A stretch of 5,119 nucleotides of DNA from Gemmatimonadales bacterium (GCA_025924275.1 JAICEH010000161.1:1-5119); one strand, 5' to 3'; numbered from the stretch's first letter, positions 1 through 5,119 are shown. A program made the numbers and translations. Notes: a model not told the origin generated them from the sequence alone.

Positions 1-2
1 CG

Positions 3-365
3 GACAACCCGCGGCCCTGGCTCTTCGCGGTTGCGCTGAACCTGGTGCGCGAGGACGGGCGGCGCGGTGCCATCCGCTCCCGGCGGCTCGAGCTCTACCG
101 GGCCGAGGGGCCGCAGTCGGCCCCCGGGCCCGACGAGGCCCTCGAGCGGGACGAACGGGCGGCCGGGGTCCGGCGGGCGCTGATGCGGCTCTCCGACCGG
201 GACCGGGAGGCGCTGCTGCTCAAGGCGGAGGGCTTCAACTACGACGAGATCGCCCAGACCCTGGGCCTCGCGCGCGGAGCAGTGGGCACCACCCTCTCCC
301 GCGCGCGGCGGCGGCTGGTCGAGGCGTATCACCAGCAGGAGGAAGGGCGCGATGCGGCATCCTGA
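3..365 (+). CDS. ECF-type RNA polymerase sigma factor, 3' part (5' end outside window)
   Basis: This frame is open from the left edge, so the true start lies upstream; the GTG at position 45 is internal to the protein. About 120 residues are visible. The first part reads NPRPWLFAVALNLVREDGRR, which fits the end of sigma-70 region 2 (a W-L-x-x-x-A-x-N-x-x-x-D-x-x-R pattern). After a variable, charged linker comes region 4. It has the helix-turn-helix pattern LSDRDREALLLKAEGFNYDE followed by IAQTLGLARGAVGTTLSRAR, which would bind the -35 element. In this family the protein directs RNA polymerase to a small stress regulon and is held inactive by a partner anti-sigma factor. The next gene encodes such a partner and overlaps this one by 14 bp. 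The specific ECF group and inducing signal cannot be told from the fragment. The family assignment is firm. Confidence 0.93.
   Translation, partial: DNPRPWLFAVALNLVREDGRRGAIRSRRLELYRAEGPQSAPGPDEALERDERAAGVRRALMRLSDRDREALLLKAEGFNYDEIAQTLGLARGAVGTTLSRARRRLVEAYHQQEEGRDAAS
337..342 (+). promoter_or_regulatory. Strong Shine-Dalgarno site for the anti-sigma gene
   Basis: AGGAGG lies 9 bases before the ATG at 352, inside the last codons of the sigma factor gene. It fixes the anti-sigma start and, with the 14 bp gene overlap, suggests translational coupling that keeps sigma and anti-sigma in balance. It is the only canonical ribosome binding site at any gene start in the window. Confidence 0.75.
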
Positions 366-1428
366 CGACGGCCTGATCGAGGAGTACCTCGACGGCGAGC
401 TTCCGGCTGAGGCGCGGGGCGAGTTCGAGGTCCACGCGGCCGGATGCGACGCGTGCCGCGAGCGGATCGAGGCCGCCCGGGCCGCCCGCACCGAGGCGGA
501 CGGGCTCGTGGCACTCCTGGGCGAGCCGGAGCCCCGGCCCGGCGCCGGGGACCTGCCCGCCTCGCTCCGGCCCCCGGCACGGCGACCGATCCGCTGGCGC
601 AATCTCGCCTGGGCGGCGTCCCTGGTCGCCGCGGCAGGCCTGGGGTACTTCGGCGGCACGACGACGTGGCGGCCCGACGGCGCGAGGGACCGTCGGGCAG
701 TCGGACGGTCGGACAGTCGGGCGGGAGCCGATGCGCCAGCGGGGCGGCCGATGGCCGAGCCGGCGGGCCAGCGGACCGACCGACCGACTGGCCAACCCAG
801 CGACGTCGCAGCCGGGCCCGCCGCCACGCCCCCGAGTTACCGCCTCGAGGAGGTGGCCCCACTCGCGAAACAGCGGGTGGATGGCGAGCTCGCCCGACCG
901 GTCGAGCCGGTGGAGGAGGTCCGCGGCGCGGATGCAGCCGAGGCCGCGGTCGCGGCGGGCAGGGCCCGGCCGGCCGTCCAGCCCTCCAGCCCTCCAGCCG
1001 CCTCGCTGGACGACGCCGTCCGCGCGCTCGGCGGCAGCATCCGGCTGGTGGACGGGCTCGAGGTCCAGCGGGTGGACGTGGCCTGGCTCCCGATGCCAGG
1101 AGGTGACTCCGCCGCCGTGGTGGAGCTCACCTACGCCGACGCTGTCGGCCACGCCATCGTGCTCCGGCAGAGCCGCACCCCCGCGGTGGCGGATGCCTTC
1201 GCCTCCGCCGACCGGCTGGAGCGGCGCGATGCCGCGGCCCCGCCACCCGCCCCGGCGCTCGGCGCGGCGAAGGCAGCGCGGGAAAACGAACGCGCGGCGG
1301 TGGCCCAGGCAGCCCCCGGCGCACGGGATGGCGAACTCTCCTGGATCGATGCGGGCGGCTTCCGGCTGTTGCTGCGGGCCGACGCCGACGCCGACTCGCT
1401 GGCGCGGCTCCGGGCACGAGTGAAGTAG
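352..1428 (+). CDS. Membrane-anchored zinc-finger anti-sigma factor
   Basis: The 358-residue product should bind and silence the upstream sigma factor at the inner face of the membrane. Residues 1-60 form the anti-sigma domain: an EEYLDGELP segment near residue 10, then the ZAS zinc motif H28-x3-C32-x2-C35 (His3 could be a further ligand). One membrane helix spans about residues 84-102 (NLAWAASLVAAAGLGYFGG), giving an N-in, C-out topology. Residues 103-218 are a long Ala/Pro/Gly/Arg-rich linker that looks disordered and is partly built from short DNA repeats (690-721, 774-788, 978-999). A small folded region follows at about 219-273 and 328-356; its WIDAGGFRLLL...DSL..L pattern resembles the sensory ends of other anti-sigma factors, but I do not recognise a named domain. 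The start is set by AGGAGG at 337 and by the 14 bp overlap with the sigma gene. It is probably co-transcribed with the sigma gene and autoregulated. The length is above average because of the linker. Confidence 0.88.
   Translation: MRHPDDGLIEEYLDGELPAEARGEFEVHAAGCDACRERIEAARAARTEADGLVALLGEPEPRPGAGDLPASLRPPARRPIRWRNLAWAASLVAAAGLGYFGGTTTWRPDGARDRRAVGRSDSRAGADAPAGRPMAEPAGQRTDRPTGQPSDVAAGPAATPPSYRLEEVAPLAKQRVDGELARPVEPVEEVRGADAAEAAVAAGRARPAVQPSSPPAASLDDAVRALGGSIRLVDGLEVQRVDVAWLPMPGGDSAAVVELTYADAVGHAIVLRQSRTPAVADAFASADRLERRDAAAPPPAPALGAAKAARENERAAVAQAAPGARDGELSWIDAGGFRLLLRADADADSLARLRARVK
690..721 (+). repeat. Octamer tandem repeat in the anti-sigma linker, 4 copies
   Basis: There are four consecutive 8 bp units of the form C-N-GTCGG-R: CCGTCGGG, CAGTCGGA, CGGTCGGA and CAGTCGGG. 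They encode roughly residues 113-124 of the anti-sigma factor, just after the membrane helix. Because 8 is not a multiple of 3, gain or loss of one unit would shift the frame and truncate the extracytoplasmic part. Confidence 0.85.
774..788 (+). repeat. Tetramer repeat GACC, about 3.75 copies, in the anti-sigma linker
   Basis: GACC is repeated three times and followed by GAC. It encodes part of the peptide RTDRPTGQP, near residues 141-149 of the anti-sigma factor. A similar DRPTNQP peptide occurs at the C-terminus of the convergent lipoprotein gene, so the same kind of sequence has entered both reading frames. Confidence 0.7.
978..999 (+). repeat. Octamer repeat CCAGCCCT, 2.75 copies, in the anti-sigma linker
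   Basis: Two perfect CCAGCCCT units are followed by CCAGCC. They encode the VQPSSPPA stretch (residues 209-216), directly before the C-terminal folded part of the anti-sigma factor. As at 690-721, the unit length is not a multiple of three. Confidence 0.8.
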
Positions 1429-1464
1429 GCGGCGGGACCCGAGCGGCTAGGGCTTGCCGCCGCC
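1428..1464. terminator. Possible hairpin between convergent genes
   Basis: GGCGGCGG (1428-1435) can pair with CCGCCGCC (1457-1464) across a 21-base loop. The hairpin spans the 18 bp gap between the stop codons of the anti-sigma and lipoprotein genes. Its position suits a two-way terminator, but there is no T-run on either side, the loop is long, and such GC-rich triplet pairings arise easily by chance here. This is a weak call. Confidence 0.2.
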
Positions 1465-2070
1465 GCTCCCGGGAATGCTCCCGGGCATGGGCTGGTTGGT
1501 CGGCCGGTCCGGGATCCGCTCGGGTCCCGGGAGGGTGGTGCGGGTGTTCCAGTCGCCCGGCAGGGTGGACTGCCCCGGCCGGCACAGGGTGACGTTCCGG
1601 GCCCGCCACTGCAGCCCCTCCTCCCCCCGATGCACCTCGCCCTCCTGGCGCAAGGCCACCCGCCGGTCGCCGATCGGCGTCTTCAACGTCGTCGAGCCCA
1701 CCAGTTCGTAGGGACCCTTGGCCTCCGACGGTGAGACGTCGTCCACCGAGGAGACCGCCACCACCACGGTGAAGCTCGTCGAGTCCCGCGTGGCCAGCTG
1801 GTAGGCGTTCTCCAGCCGGCCGGAGCCCACCGTGCGCCCGTCCACATTGAGCACGGCCTCGAAGCCGAATCCCATCAGCTCGAAGTCGTTCCGGTTGCAG
1901 CCCGTGATGCGGAGCTCGACCGAATCCGGTCCCTCTGCCACCTCGTGGAGCGAGACGGCGCTGAGGGCGAAGGACGGGTCGTCGTAGAGCCACGCACCCA
2001 GGGGGGTGCACGCGGTGGCGGCCACGAGGCCGGGCAGGAGGAACCGGAGGGCGCGCGGCGGAAATGTCAT
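1447..2070 (-). CDS. Probable lipoprotein with a LEA2/WHy-like domain
   Basis: The product has 207 residues. The chosen ATG at 2070 gives a compact export signal, MTFPPRALRFLLPGLVAATA, followed by Cys21. ATAC is a tolerable lipobox, though Ala at -3 is not the usual Leu. An in-frame ATG at 2121 would add 17 residues ahead of the signal and is less likely. Residues about 35-147 fit the LEA type 2 (WHy) pattern: alternating beta strands, N-x-N-D-F-E-L near 59-65 in place of the classic NPN motif, VDGRTVGSG near 76-84, then YELVGSTTLKTPIGDRR and a final EGEV. Bacterial proteins with this domain are usually small envelope lipoproteins, sometimes linked to desiccation or stress tolerance; the exact role here is unknown. 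Cys58 and Cys163 could form a disulfide. The last 30 residues are Pro/Gly-rich and disordered. The gene lies 88 bp downstream of comM on the same strand and converges with the anti-sigma gene. No clear ribosome binding site is present. Confidence 0.75.
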   Translation of the reverse strand: MTFPPRALRFLLPGLVAATACTPLGAWLYDDPSFALSAVSLHEVAEGPDSVELRITGCNRNDFELMGFGFEAVLNVDGRTVGSGRLENAYQLATRDSTSFTVVVAVSSVDDVSPSEAKGPYELVGSTTLKTPIGDRRVALRQEGEVHRGEEGLQWRARNVTLCRPGQSTLPGDWNTRTTLPGPERIPDRPTNQPMPGSIPGSGGGKP

Positions 2071-2080
2071 TGGGTCGTCC

Positions 2081-2108
2081 AATATCGGGGGGGGCCACAT
2101 CCCGACAA
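2081..2108 (-). promoter_or_regulatory. Possible promoter for the lipoprotein gene with a C8 tract in its spacer
   Basis: On the minus strand, TTGTCG (2103-2108) and GATATT (2081-2086) each match the -35/-10 consensus at four of six bases, with a 16-base spacer. The spacer contains an unbroken run of eight C (G on the plus strand, 2087-2094). The -10 ends 10 bases before the ATG at 2070, so the transcript would be almost leaderless. It stands out as an AT-richer spot in GC-rich DNA but is unproven. Confidence 0.22.
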
Positions 2109-2158
2109 AGGGCCGTTCCATACTGCGCCGAGGCTTCTGGGAGATGAAGGGAGACGCC

Positions 2159-3697
2159 TCAGGCCGCCGGGCGTGCACGGTCGAGGGCCCGGTACTGGAC
2201 TGCCTCCGCCAGGTGGGCGACCTGGACCGCTTCGGTCCCCGCCAGGTCCGCGATGGTCCGGGCGATCCGGAGCACCCGGTGATAGGCGCGCGCCGAGAGG
2301 CCGAGCCGGGCCACCGCGGCACGGATGAGCTCCTCGCCCGCCGCGTCGAGGCGGCACTGTCGCCGGAGCTGGCGGGCACCGATGTGCGCGTTGGCGTGCA
2401 GCCCGGCCTGGCCTTCGAACCGTTCTCGCTGGCGGCCCCGTGCCGCCTCCACCCGGGCCCGGATGGCGACGCTCGACTCGGCCTCCTCCTCGCCTGCCAG
2501 GTCGCGCCAGGCCACCGCCGGCACGGACAGGTGGATGTCGATCCGGTCGAGGAGGGGCCCGGAGAGGCGCGCGCGATAGCGCTCCACTGCAGGCACGGCG
2601 CAGTGGCACTCGCGGGCCGGGTCGCCCAGGTGCCCGCAGGGACACGGGTTCATCGCCGCCACCAGGGTGAACCGGGCCGGATAGGTGAGGCTCGCCGCCG
2701 CGCGGGCGAGGGTGACCACCCCGTCCTCCAGCGGTTGACGCAGCACCTCGAGGACGTGGCGGCGGAACTCCGGCAATTCGTCGAGGAAGAGGACGCCGTT
2801 GTGGGCGAGGCTCGCTTCGCCCGGCCGCGGAGTGCCGCCGCCGCCGACGAGCCCCGCGTCGCTGATGGTGTGGTGCGGGGCGCGGAAGGGCCGCGCGGTG
2901 CAGAGTGCCTGGCCCGGCGCCAGCAGACCGGCCACCGAGTGGACCTTGGTGGTCTCCAGTGCCTCCTCGAGCGTGAGCGCGGGGAGGATCGAGGGGAGGC
3001 GCCGGGCCAGCATCGTCTTGCCCGAGCCGGGCGGCCCGATGAGGAGTGCGTTGTGGCCGCCGGCGGCGGCGATCTCCAGCGCGCGCTTGGCCGCACCCTG
3101 GCTCCGCACGTCGGCGAAGTCGACCGGATCGGCGTCCGGCGCGGCGTGGAACGCGCTCCCGCCCCCAGCGTGCGCCGCGATCGGCCGTGCGCCGGTGAGG
3201 TGGGCGCAGGCGGCGGCGAGGGTGCCCGCCCCACGCACGGCGATGCCCTCCACCACCGCCGCCTCCGGCACGTTCTCGACCGGCAGGACCACCTCGGGGC
3301 ACCCGGCGCGGCGCGCGGCGATGGCCATCGGGAGGGCCCCCCGGACCGGCCGGAGGCTCCCCTCCAGGCCGAGCTCGCCGAAGGCGAGCGTTCGTCCGAG
3401 CGCGGCGGCCGGCAGCTGCCCGCTCGCGGCCAGGATGCCGAGCGCCACCGGCAGGTCGAAGGCGGACCCCTGCTTCGGGATGGCCGCCGGGGCCAGGTTC
3501 ACCGTGATCCGCTTGAGCGGCACCGCGAATCCTGAATTCGCGAGTGCGGCCGTGACGCGCTCCCGTCCCTCCTTCACCGCCGCCTGGGGAAGCCCGACGG
3601 TGGCGAAGGCGGGGAGGCCGTTGGCGAGGTCCACCTCGACGTCCACCAGGTAGGCCTCGACGCCGAGCACGGCGGCGGAGCGGACGCGGGCGAGCAC
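2159..3697 (-). CDS. comM: ComM/YifB-family Mg-chelatase-like AAA+ ATPase
   Basis: The complete protein has 512 residues, close to the roughly 506 of E. coli YifB. Residues about 20-140 form the Lon-protease-like N-terminal domain (GLPAFATVGLP, then KRITVNLAPA and a DLPVALGIL segment). Residues about 190-395 are the AAA+ core: Walker A GPPGSGKT at 221-228, FRAPHHTIS at 271-279, Walker B GVLFLDE at 301-307, sensor AMN at 348-350, and LLDRID at 382-387 with a likely arginine finger. The family's cysteine cluster is intact: C352, C354, C364, C366. The C-terminal chelatase-associated helical domain covers about 404-502. In Vibrio cholerae and relatives ComM is a hexameric branch-migration helicase that extends integration of incoming single-stranded DNA during natural transformation; despite the family name it is not a chlorophyll-pathway enzyme. 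The GTG at 3697 is the only sensible start: MLARVRSAAVLGVEAYLV matches the family N-terminus, and an in-frame TAG lies 12 bases upstream. No competence genes are in view. There is no clear Shine-Dalgarno; a perfect hairpin occupies that position. Confidence 0.96.
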   Translation of the reverse strand: MLARVRSAAVLGVEAYLVDVEVDLANGLPAFATVGLPQAAVKEGRERVTAALANSGFAVPLKRITVNLAPAAIPKQGSAFDLPVALGILAASGQLPAAALGRTLAFGELGLEGSLRPVRGALPMAIAARRAGCPEVVLPVENVPEAAVVEGIAVRGAGTLAAACAHLTGARPIAAHAGGGSAFHAAPDADPVDFADVRSQGAAKRALEIAAAGGHNALLIGPPGSGKTMLARRLPSILPALTLEEALETTKVHSVAGLLAPGQALCTARPFRAPHHTISDAGLVGGGGTPRPGEASLAHNGVLFLDELPEFRRHVLEVLRQPLEDGVVTLARAAASLTYPARFTLVAAMNPCPCGHLGDPARECHCAVPAVERYRARLSGPLLDRIDIHLSVPAVAWRDLAGEEEAESSVAIRARVEAARGRQRERFEGQAGLHANAHIGARQLRRQCRLDAAGEELIRAAVARLGLSARAYHRVLRIARTIADLAGTEAVQVAHLAEAVQYRALDRARPAA

Positions 3698-3699
3698 GA

Positions 3700-3716
3700 C
3701 CCGACGCTACGTCGGG
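3700..3716. repeat. Perfect inverted repeat at the comM start
   Basis: CCCGACG and CGTCGGG form a 7 bp GC-rich stem with a CTA triloop on the plus strand (TAG on the minus strand). It ends two bases before the comM GTG start. It takes the place where a ribosome binding site would be, so it may act as an RNA hairpin limiting translation or as a small operator. Chance is possible in DNA this GC-rich. Confidence 0.55.
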
Positions 3717-3781
3717 GCGAGCGGGTGCCGCGGCGCAGGTCGTCGCCGGGCGGGTCCGGACACCGCAGCCTGCGACCGCCC

Positions 3782-3800
3782 GACTCGTGACTCGTGACTC
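3782..3800. repeat. Heptamer tandem repeat GACTCGT, 2.7 copies
   Basis: Two perfect GACTCGT units are followed by GACTC in the divergent region between comM and iadA. The unit differs from those downstream of iadA, but the 7 bp period is the same. The last copies supply a TGAC that could serve in a -35 element for iadA. Apart from this repeat, the hairpin at 3700-3716 and the candidate promoter, I see nothing else in the 150 bp gap. Confidence 0.85.
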
Positions 3801-3822
3801 ACGCTCCCCTACCGGCTAAGAT
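3794..3822 (+). promoter_or_regulatory. Possible iadA promoter overlapping the heptamer repeat
   Basis: GTGACT (3794-3799) and TAAGAT (3817-3822) each match four of six consensus bases and are separated by exactly 17 bases. A transcript would begin near 3829, about 19 bases before the ATG at 3848. This agrees with the homology-based start of iadA and argues against the upstream GTG at 3794. No experimental support. Confidence 0.32.
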
Positions 3823-3847
3823 TGTCCCCTTCCCGGCCCTGGCCCCG

Positions 3848-5008
3848 ATGCTCCAGCTCCTCCGCCACGCGCGAGTCTACAGCCCCGAGCCCCTCGGCGT
3901 CCGCGACGTTCTCGTCGCGGGCGGGCGCGTGGCCTGGATCGGCCAGGCCGCCGACCTCCCGGCCGCGCTCGGCGCCACCACTCGGGACCTCGAGGGCCGG
4001 CGCCTGGTGCCCGGCTTCGTGGACTCGCACGTGCACCTGACGGGCGGCGGCGGCGAGGCGGGCTACGGGACCAGCGTGCCGCCCCTCCCGATCGAACGCT
4101 TCAGCCGGGGCGGCGTCACCACCGTGGTCGGGCTCCTCGGCACCGATGACGCGGTGCGGACGCCGGCCTCGGTGGTGGCGGCGGCGTATGCGCTCCGGAC
4201 GCACGGCCTCTCCGCCTGGTGCTGGACCGGTGGCTACCACCTGCCGCCGGCGACCATCACCGGCACGATCCGGGGCGACATCGCGCTGGTGGAGCCCGTG
4301 ATCGGCGTCGGCGAGGTGGCGCTGAGCGACCACCGCTCGAGCCAGCCGACCTTCGAGGAGCTGGTCCGGCTCGCCTCGGAGGCGCACGTCGGCGGGCTGA
4401 TGACGGGGAAGGCCGGGATGGTGCACCTCCATCTGGGGGACGGCGGCCGCGGCCTCGAGTTGGTGCGCCGGGCGCTCGCCGAGACCGAGCTCCCCGCCGG
4501 GGTCTGGCAGCCGACCCACGTCAACCGGCGGAAGGCGCTGTTCGACGAGGCGGCGGACCTGGCCCGGAACGGCGTGCCGGTGGACGTGACCGCGTTCCCC
4601 GTGGCCGAGGACGAGGACGCGTGGAGCGCCGCGGAGGCGGTGCGCCGGTGGCTCGACGGCGGGCTCCCCGCGGGCCGGCTCACGGTGAGCTCCGACGCCG
4701 GCGGCTGCCTGCCGGTGTTCGACGCCGACGGGCGCGTGGCGGCGATGGACGTCGGGAGCCCGGGAGCGCTGGCCGCGACCCTCCGCGACCTGTTAGCTTC
4801 CGGGGTCCCGCTCGAGCGGGCCCTTCCCTGCTTCACCAGCACCCCGGCATCGCTGCTCCGCCTCCCGGCCAAGGGGCGGATCGCCGTTGACGCCGACGCC
4901 GACCTGGCGGTGCTGGACGACGCCGGCGCGGTGACGGACGTGATGGCCCGCGGAGTCTGGCACGTGAAGGATGCCGTCGCGGTGGTCAGCGACCCGTTCT
5001 CGCGCTGA
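3848..5008 (+). CDS. iadA: Isoaspartyl dipeptidase (beta-aspartyl peptidase), amidohydrolase superfamily
   Basis: The enzyme is a cytosolic dinuclear metal hydrolase that cleaves beta-aspartyl (isoAsp-X) dipeptides left when age-damaged proteins are degraded. From the ATG at 3848 the product has 386 residues, against 390 in E. coli IadA, and it aligns along its whole length. Metal and active-site residues (E. coli number in brackets): H61 and H63 in DSHVHLTGGGGEAG (68, 70), E70 (77), Y130 in TGGYHLPP (137), R163 in SDHRSSQP (169), H195 in HLHLGDG (201), H224 and R227 in PTHVNRR (230, 233), and the catalytic D283 in SSDAGGCLP (285). The bridging carboxylated lysine of E. coli (K162) is replaced by E156 in GVGEVALSDHRS. 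I recall the same GVGE form from other bacterial IadA proteins, so it is probably a functional variant. An in-frame GTG at 3794 would add 18 low-complexity residues partly translated from a repeat, and is disfavoured. There is no Shine-Dalgarno. The gene is transcribed divergently from comM. Confidence 0.95.
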   Translation: MLQLLRHARVYSPEPLGVRDVLVAGGRVAWIGQAADLPAALGATTRDLEGRRLVPGFVDSHVHLTGGGGEAGYGTSVPPLPIERFSRGGVTTVVGLLGTDDAVRTPASVVAAAYALRTHGLSAWCWTGGYHLPPATITGTIRGDIALVEPVIGVGEVALSDHRSSQPTFEELVRLASEAHVGGLMTGKAGMVHLHLGDGGRGLELVRRALAETELPAGVWQPTHVNRRKALFDEAADLARNGVPVDVTAFPVAEDEDAWSAAEAVRRWLDGGLPAGRLTVSSDAGGCLPVFDADGRVAAMDVGSPGALAATLRDLLASGVPLERALPCFTSTPASLLRLPAKGRIAVDADADLAVLDDAGAVTDVMARGVWHVKDAVAVVSDPFSR

Positions 5009-5015
5009 TCGTCTC

Positions 5016-5048
5016 TCGCTGTTCGCTGTTCGCTGTTCGCTGTTCGCT
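5016..5048. repeat. Heptamer tandem repeat TCGCTGT, 4.7 copies
   Basis: Four perfect TCGCTGT units plus TCGCT begin 8 bases after the iadA stop codon. The array is perfect and sits between genes. It is followed after one base by a second heptamer array of different sequence. On the opposite strand the unit reads GAACAGC. Confidence 0.95.
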
Positions 5049-5049
5049 A

Positions 5050-5072
5050 CCGTTCCCCGTTCCCCGTTCCCC
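5050..5072. repeat. Heptamer tandem repeat CCGTTCC, 3.3 copies
   Basis: Three perfect CCGTTCC units plus CC end 6 bases before the GTG of the next gene. They occupy the place where its ribosome binding site would be, and the plus strand there is all pyrimidine and G with no purine-rich site. On the opposite strand the unit reads GAACGGG, close to the neighbouring GAACAGC. Confidence 0.93.
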
Positions 5073-5078
5073 TCTCCC

Positions 5079-5119
5079 GTGTTCACCCCCGCCTCCTTCC
5101 GCTTCCTCCGCGCGCTCCG
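5079..5119 (+). CDS. Start of a probable DUF2461-family protein (cut off by window edge)
   Basis: From the GTG at 5079 the frame reads MFTPASFRFLRAL and runs open to the end of the window. This closely resembles the conserved opening of DUF2461 proteins (TIGR02453-type), where F-x-x-x-x-x-x-F-L-x-x-L-x-x-N-N precedes a W-F motif. Only 13 full codons are visible, so the call rests on a short pattern. The function of the family is not known. The start follows directly on the heptamer arrays and has no Shine-Dalgarno. Confidence 0.5.
   Translation, partial: MFTPASFRFLRAL

Noticed and set aside
235..1152. Long minus-strand frames opposite the anti-sigma gene
   Set aside because: They overlap a well supported gene, have no domain pattern or plausible start site, and are common by chance at this GC content.
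1470..1490. Direct repeat of CTCCCGGG near the end of the lipoprotein gene
   Set aside because: It encodes a Pro-Gly-Ser repeat in the disordered tail; two copies are too few to call a distinct element.
2006..3535. A 509-codon open frame on the plus strand opposite comM
   Set aside because: It is the antisense shadow of a clear comM gene. Its product is Arg/Gly/Pro-rich without family motifs, as expected from GC-rich third positions.
3794..3847. Upstream GTG start for iadA, adding 18 residues
   Set aside because: The extension is partly translated from the heptamer array, lies over the candidate promoter and has no counterpart in E. coli IadA, whose N-terminus matches the ATG at 3848.
1379..4906. 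A shared GACGCCGACGCCGAC segment in the anti-sigma gene and iadA
   Set aside because: Both encode in-frame Asp-Ala repeats with the usual GC-rich codons. In iadA this is the normal ADL motif, so coincidence is enough.
5016..5072. A CRISPR-like array
   Set aside because: Units are 7 bp and directly tandem, with no spacers and no cas genes nearby.
4793..5086. A 97-codon minus-strand frame with a NSEQRTANSE-type repeat peptide
   Set aside because: It is the translation of the heptamer arrays plus antisense of iadA. A 7 bp repeat always gives a 7-residue repeat peptide, so this is not evidence for a gene.

Overview
The window is very GC-rich (by eye well above 70%) and densely coding. It probably comes from an uncultured environmental bacterium. 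Gemmatimonadota is my best guess, from the GC content, the ECF sigma/anti-sigma pair, a LEA2-type lipoprotein and many 7-8 bp tandem repeats between and inside genes. That assignment is an inference from style, not from a marker gene.

Layout, left to right. (1) On the plus strand lies the 3' part of an ECF sigma factor gene. It overlaps by 14 bp the gene for its probable partner, a membrane-anchored zinc-binding anti-sigma factor (352-1428). The anti-sigma gene carries three short tandem repeats in its disordered linker. (2) Convergent to it, after an 18 bp gap, is a minus-strand gene for a small probable lipoprotein with a LEA2/WHy-like domain (1447-2070). (3) Upstream of that, also on the minus strand, is a complete comM/yifB-type AAA+ ATPase gene (2159-3697). 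In other bacteria this protein acts in natural transformation. (4) A 150 bp divergent region (3698-3847) holds a perfect 7 bp hairpin against the comM start and a heptamer repeat next to a possible promoter. (5) On the plus strand is a complete iadA isoaspartyl dipeptidase gene (3848-5008), with a Glu where the E. coli enzyme has its carboxylated metal-bridging Lys. (6) The 70 bp after iadA are almost wholly two different heptamer arrays. They run up to a GTG that appears to start a DUF2461-family gene cut off by the window edge.

Functionally these look like separate housekeeping or stress modules: envelope stress signalling (sigma and anti-sigma), an envelope lipoprotein, a recombination helicase, and turnover of damaged peptides. 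I see no CRISPR array, tRNA, rRNA, transposase or phage gene, and no convincing new multi-gene system. The most unusual signal is the set of short tandem repeats with units of 7-8 bp, placed at promoters and start sites and inside a coding linker. Four of the five visible gene starts have no Shine-Dalgarno sequence.
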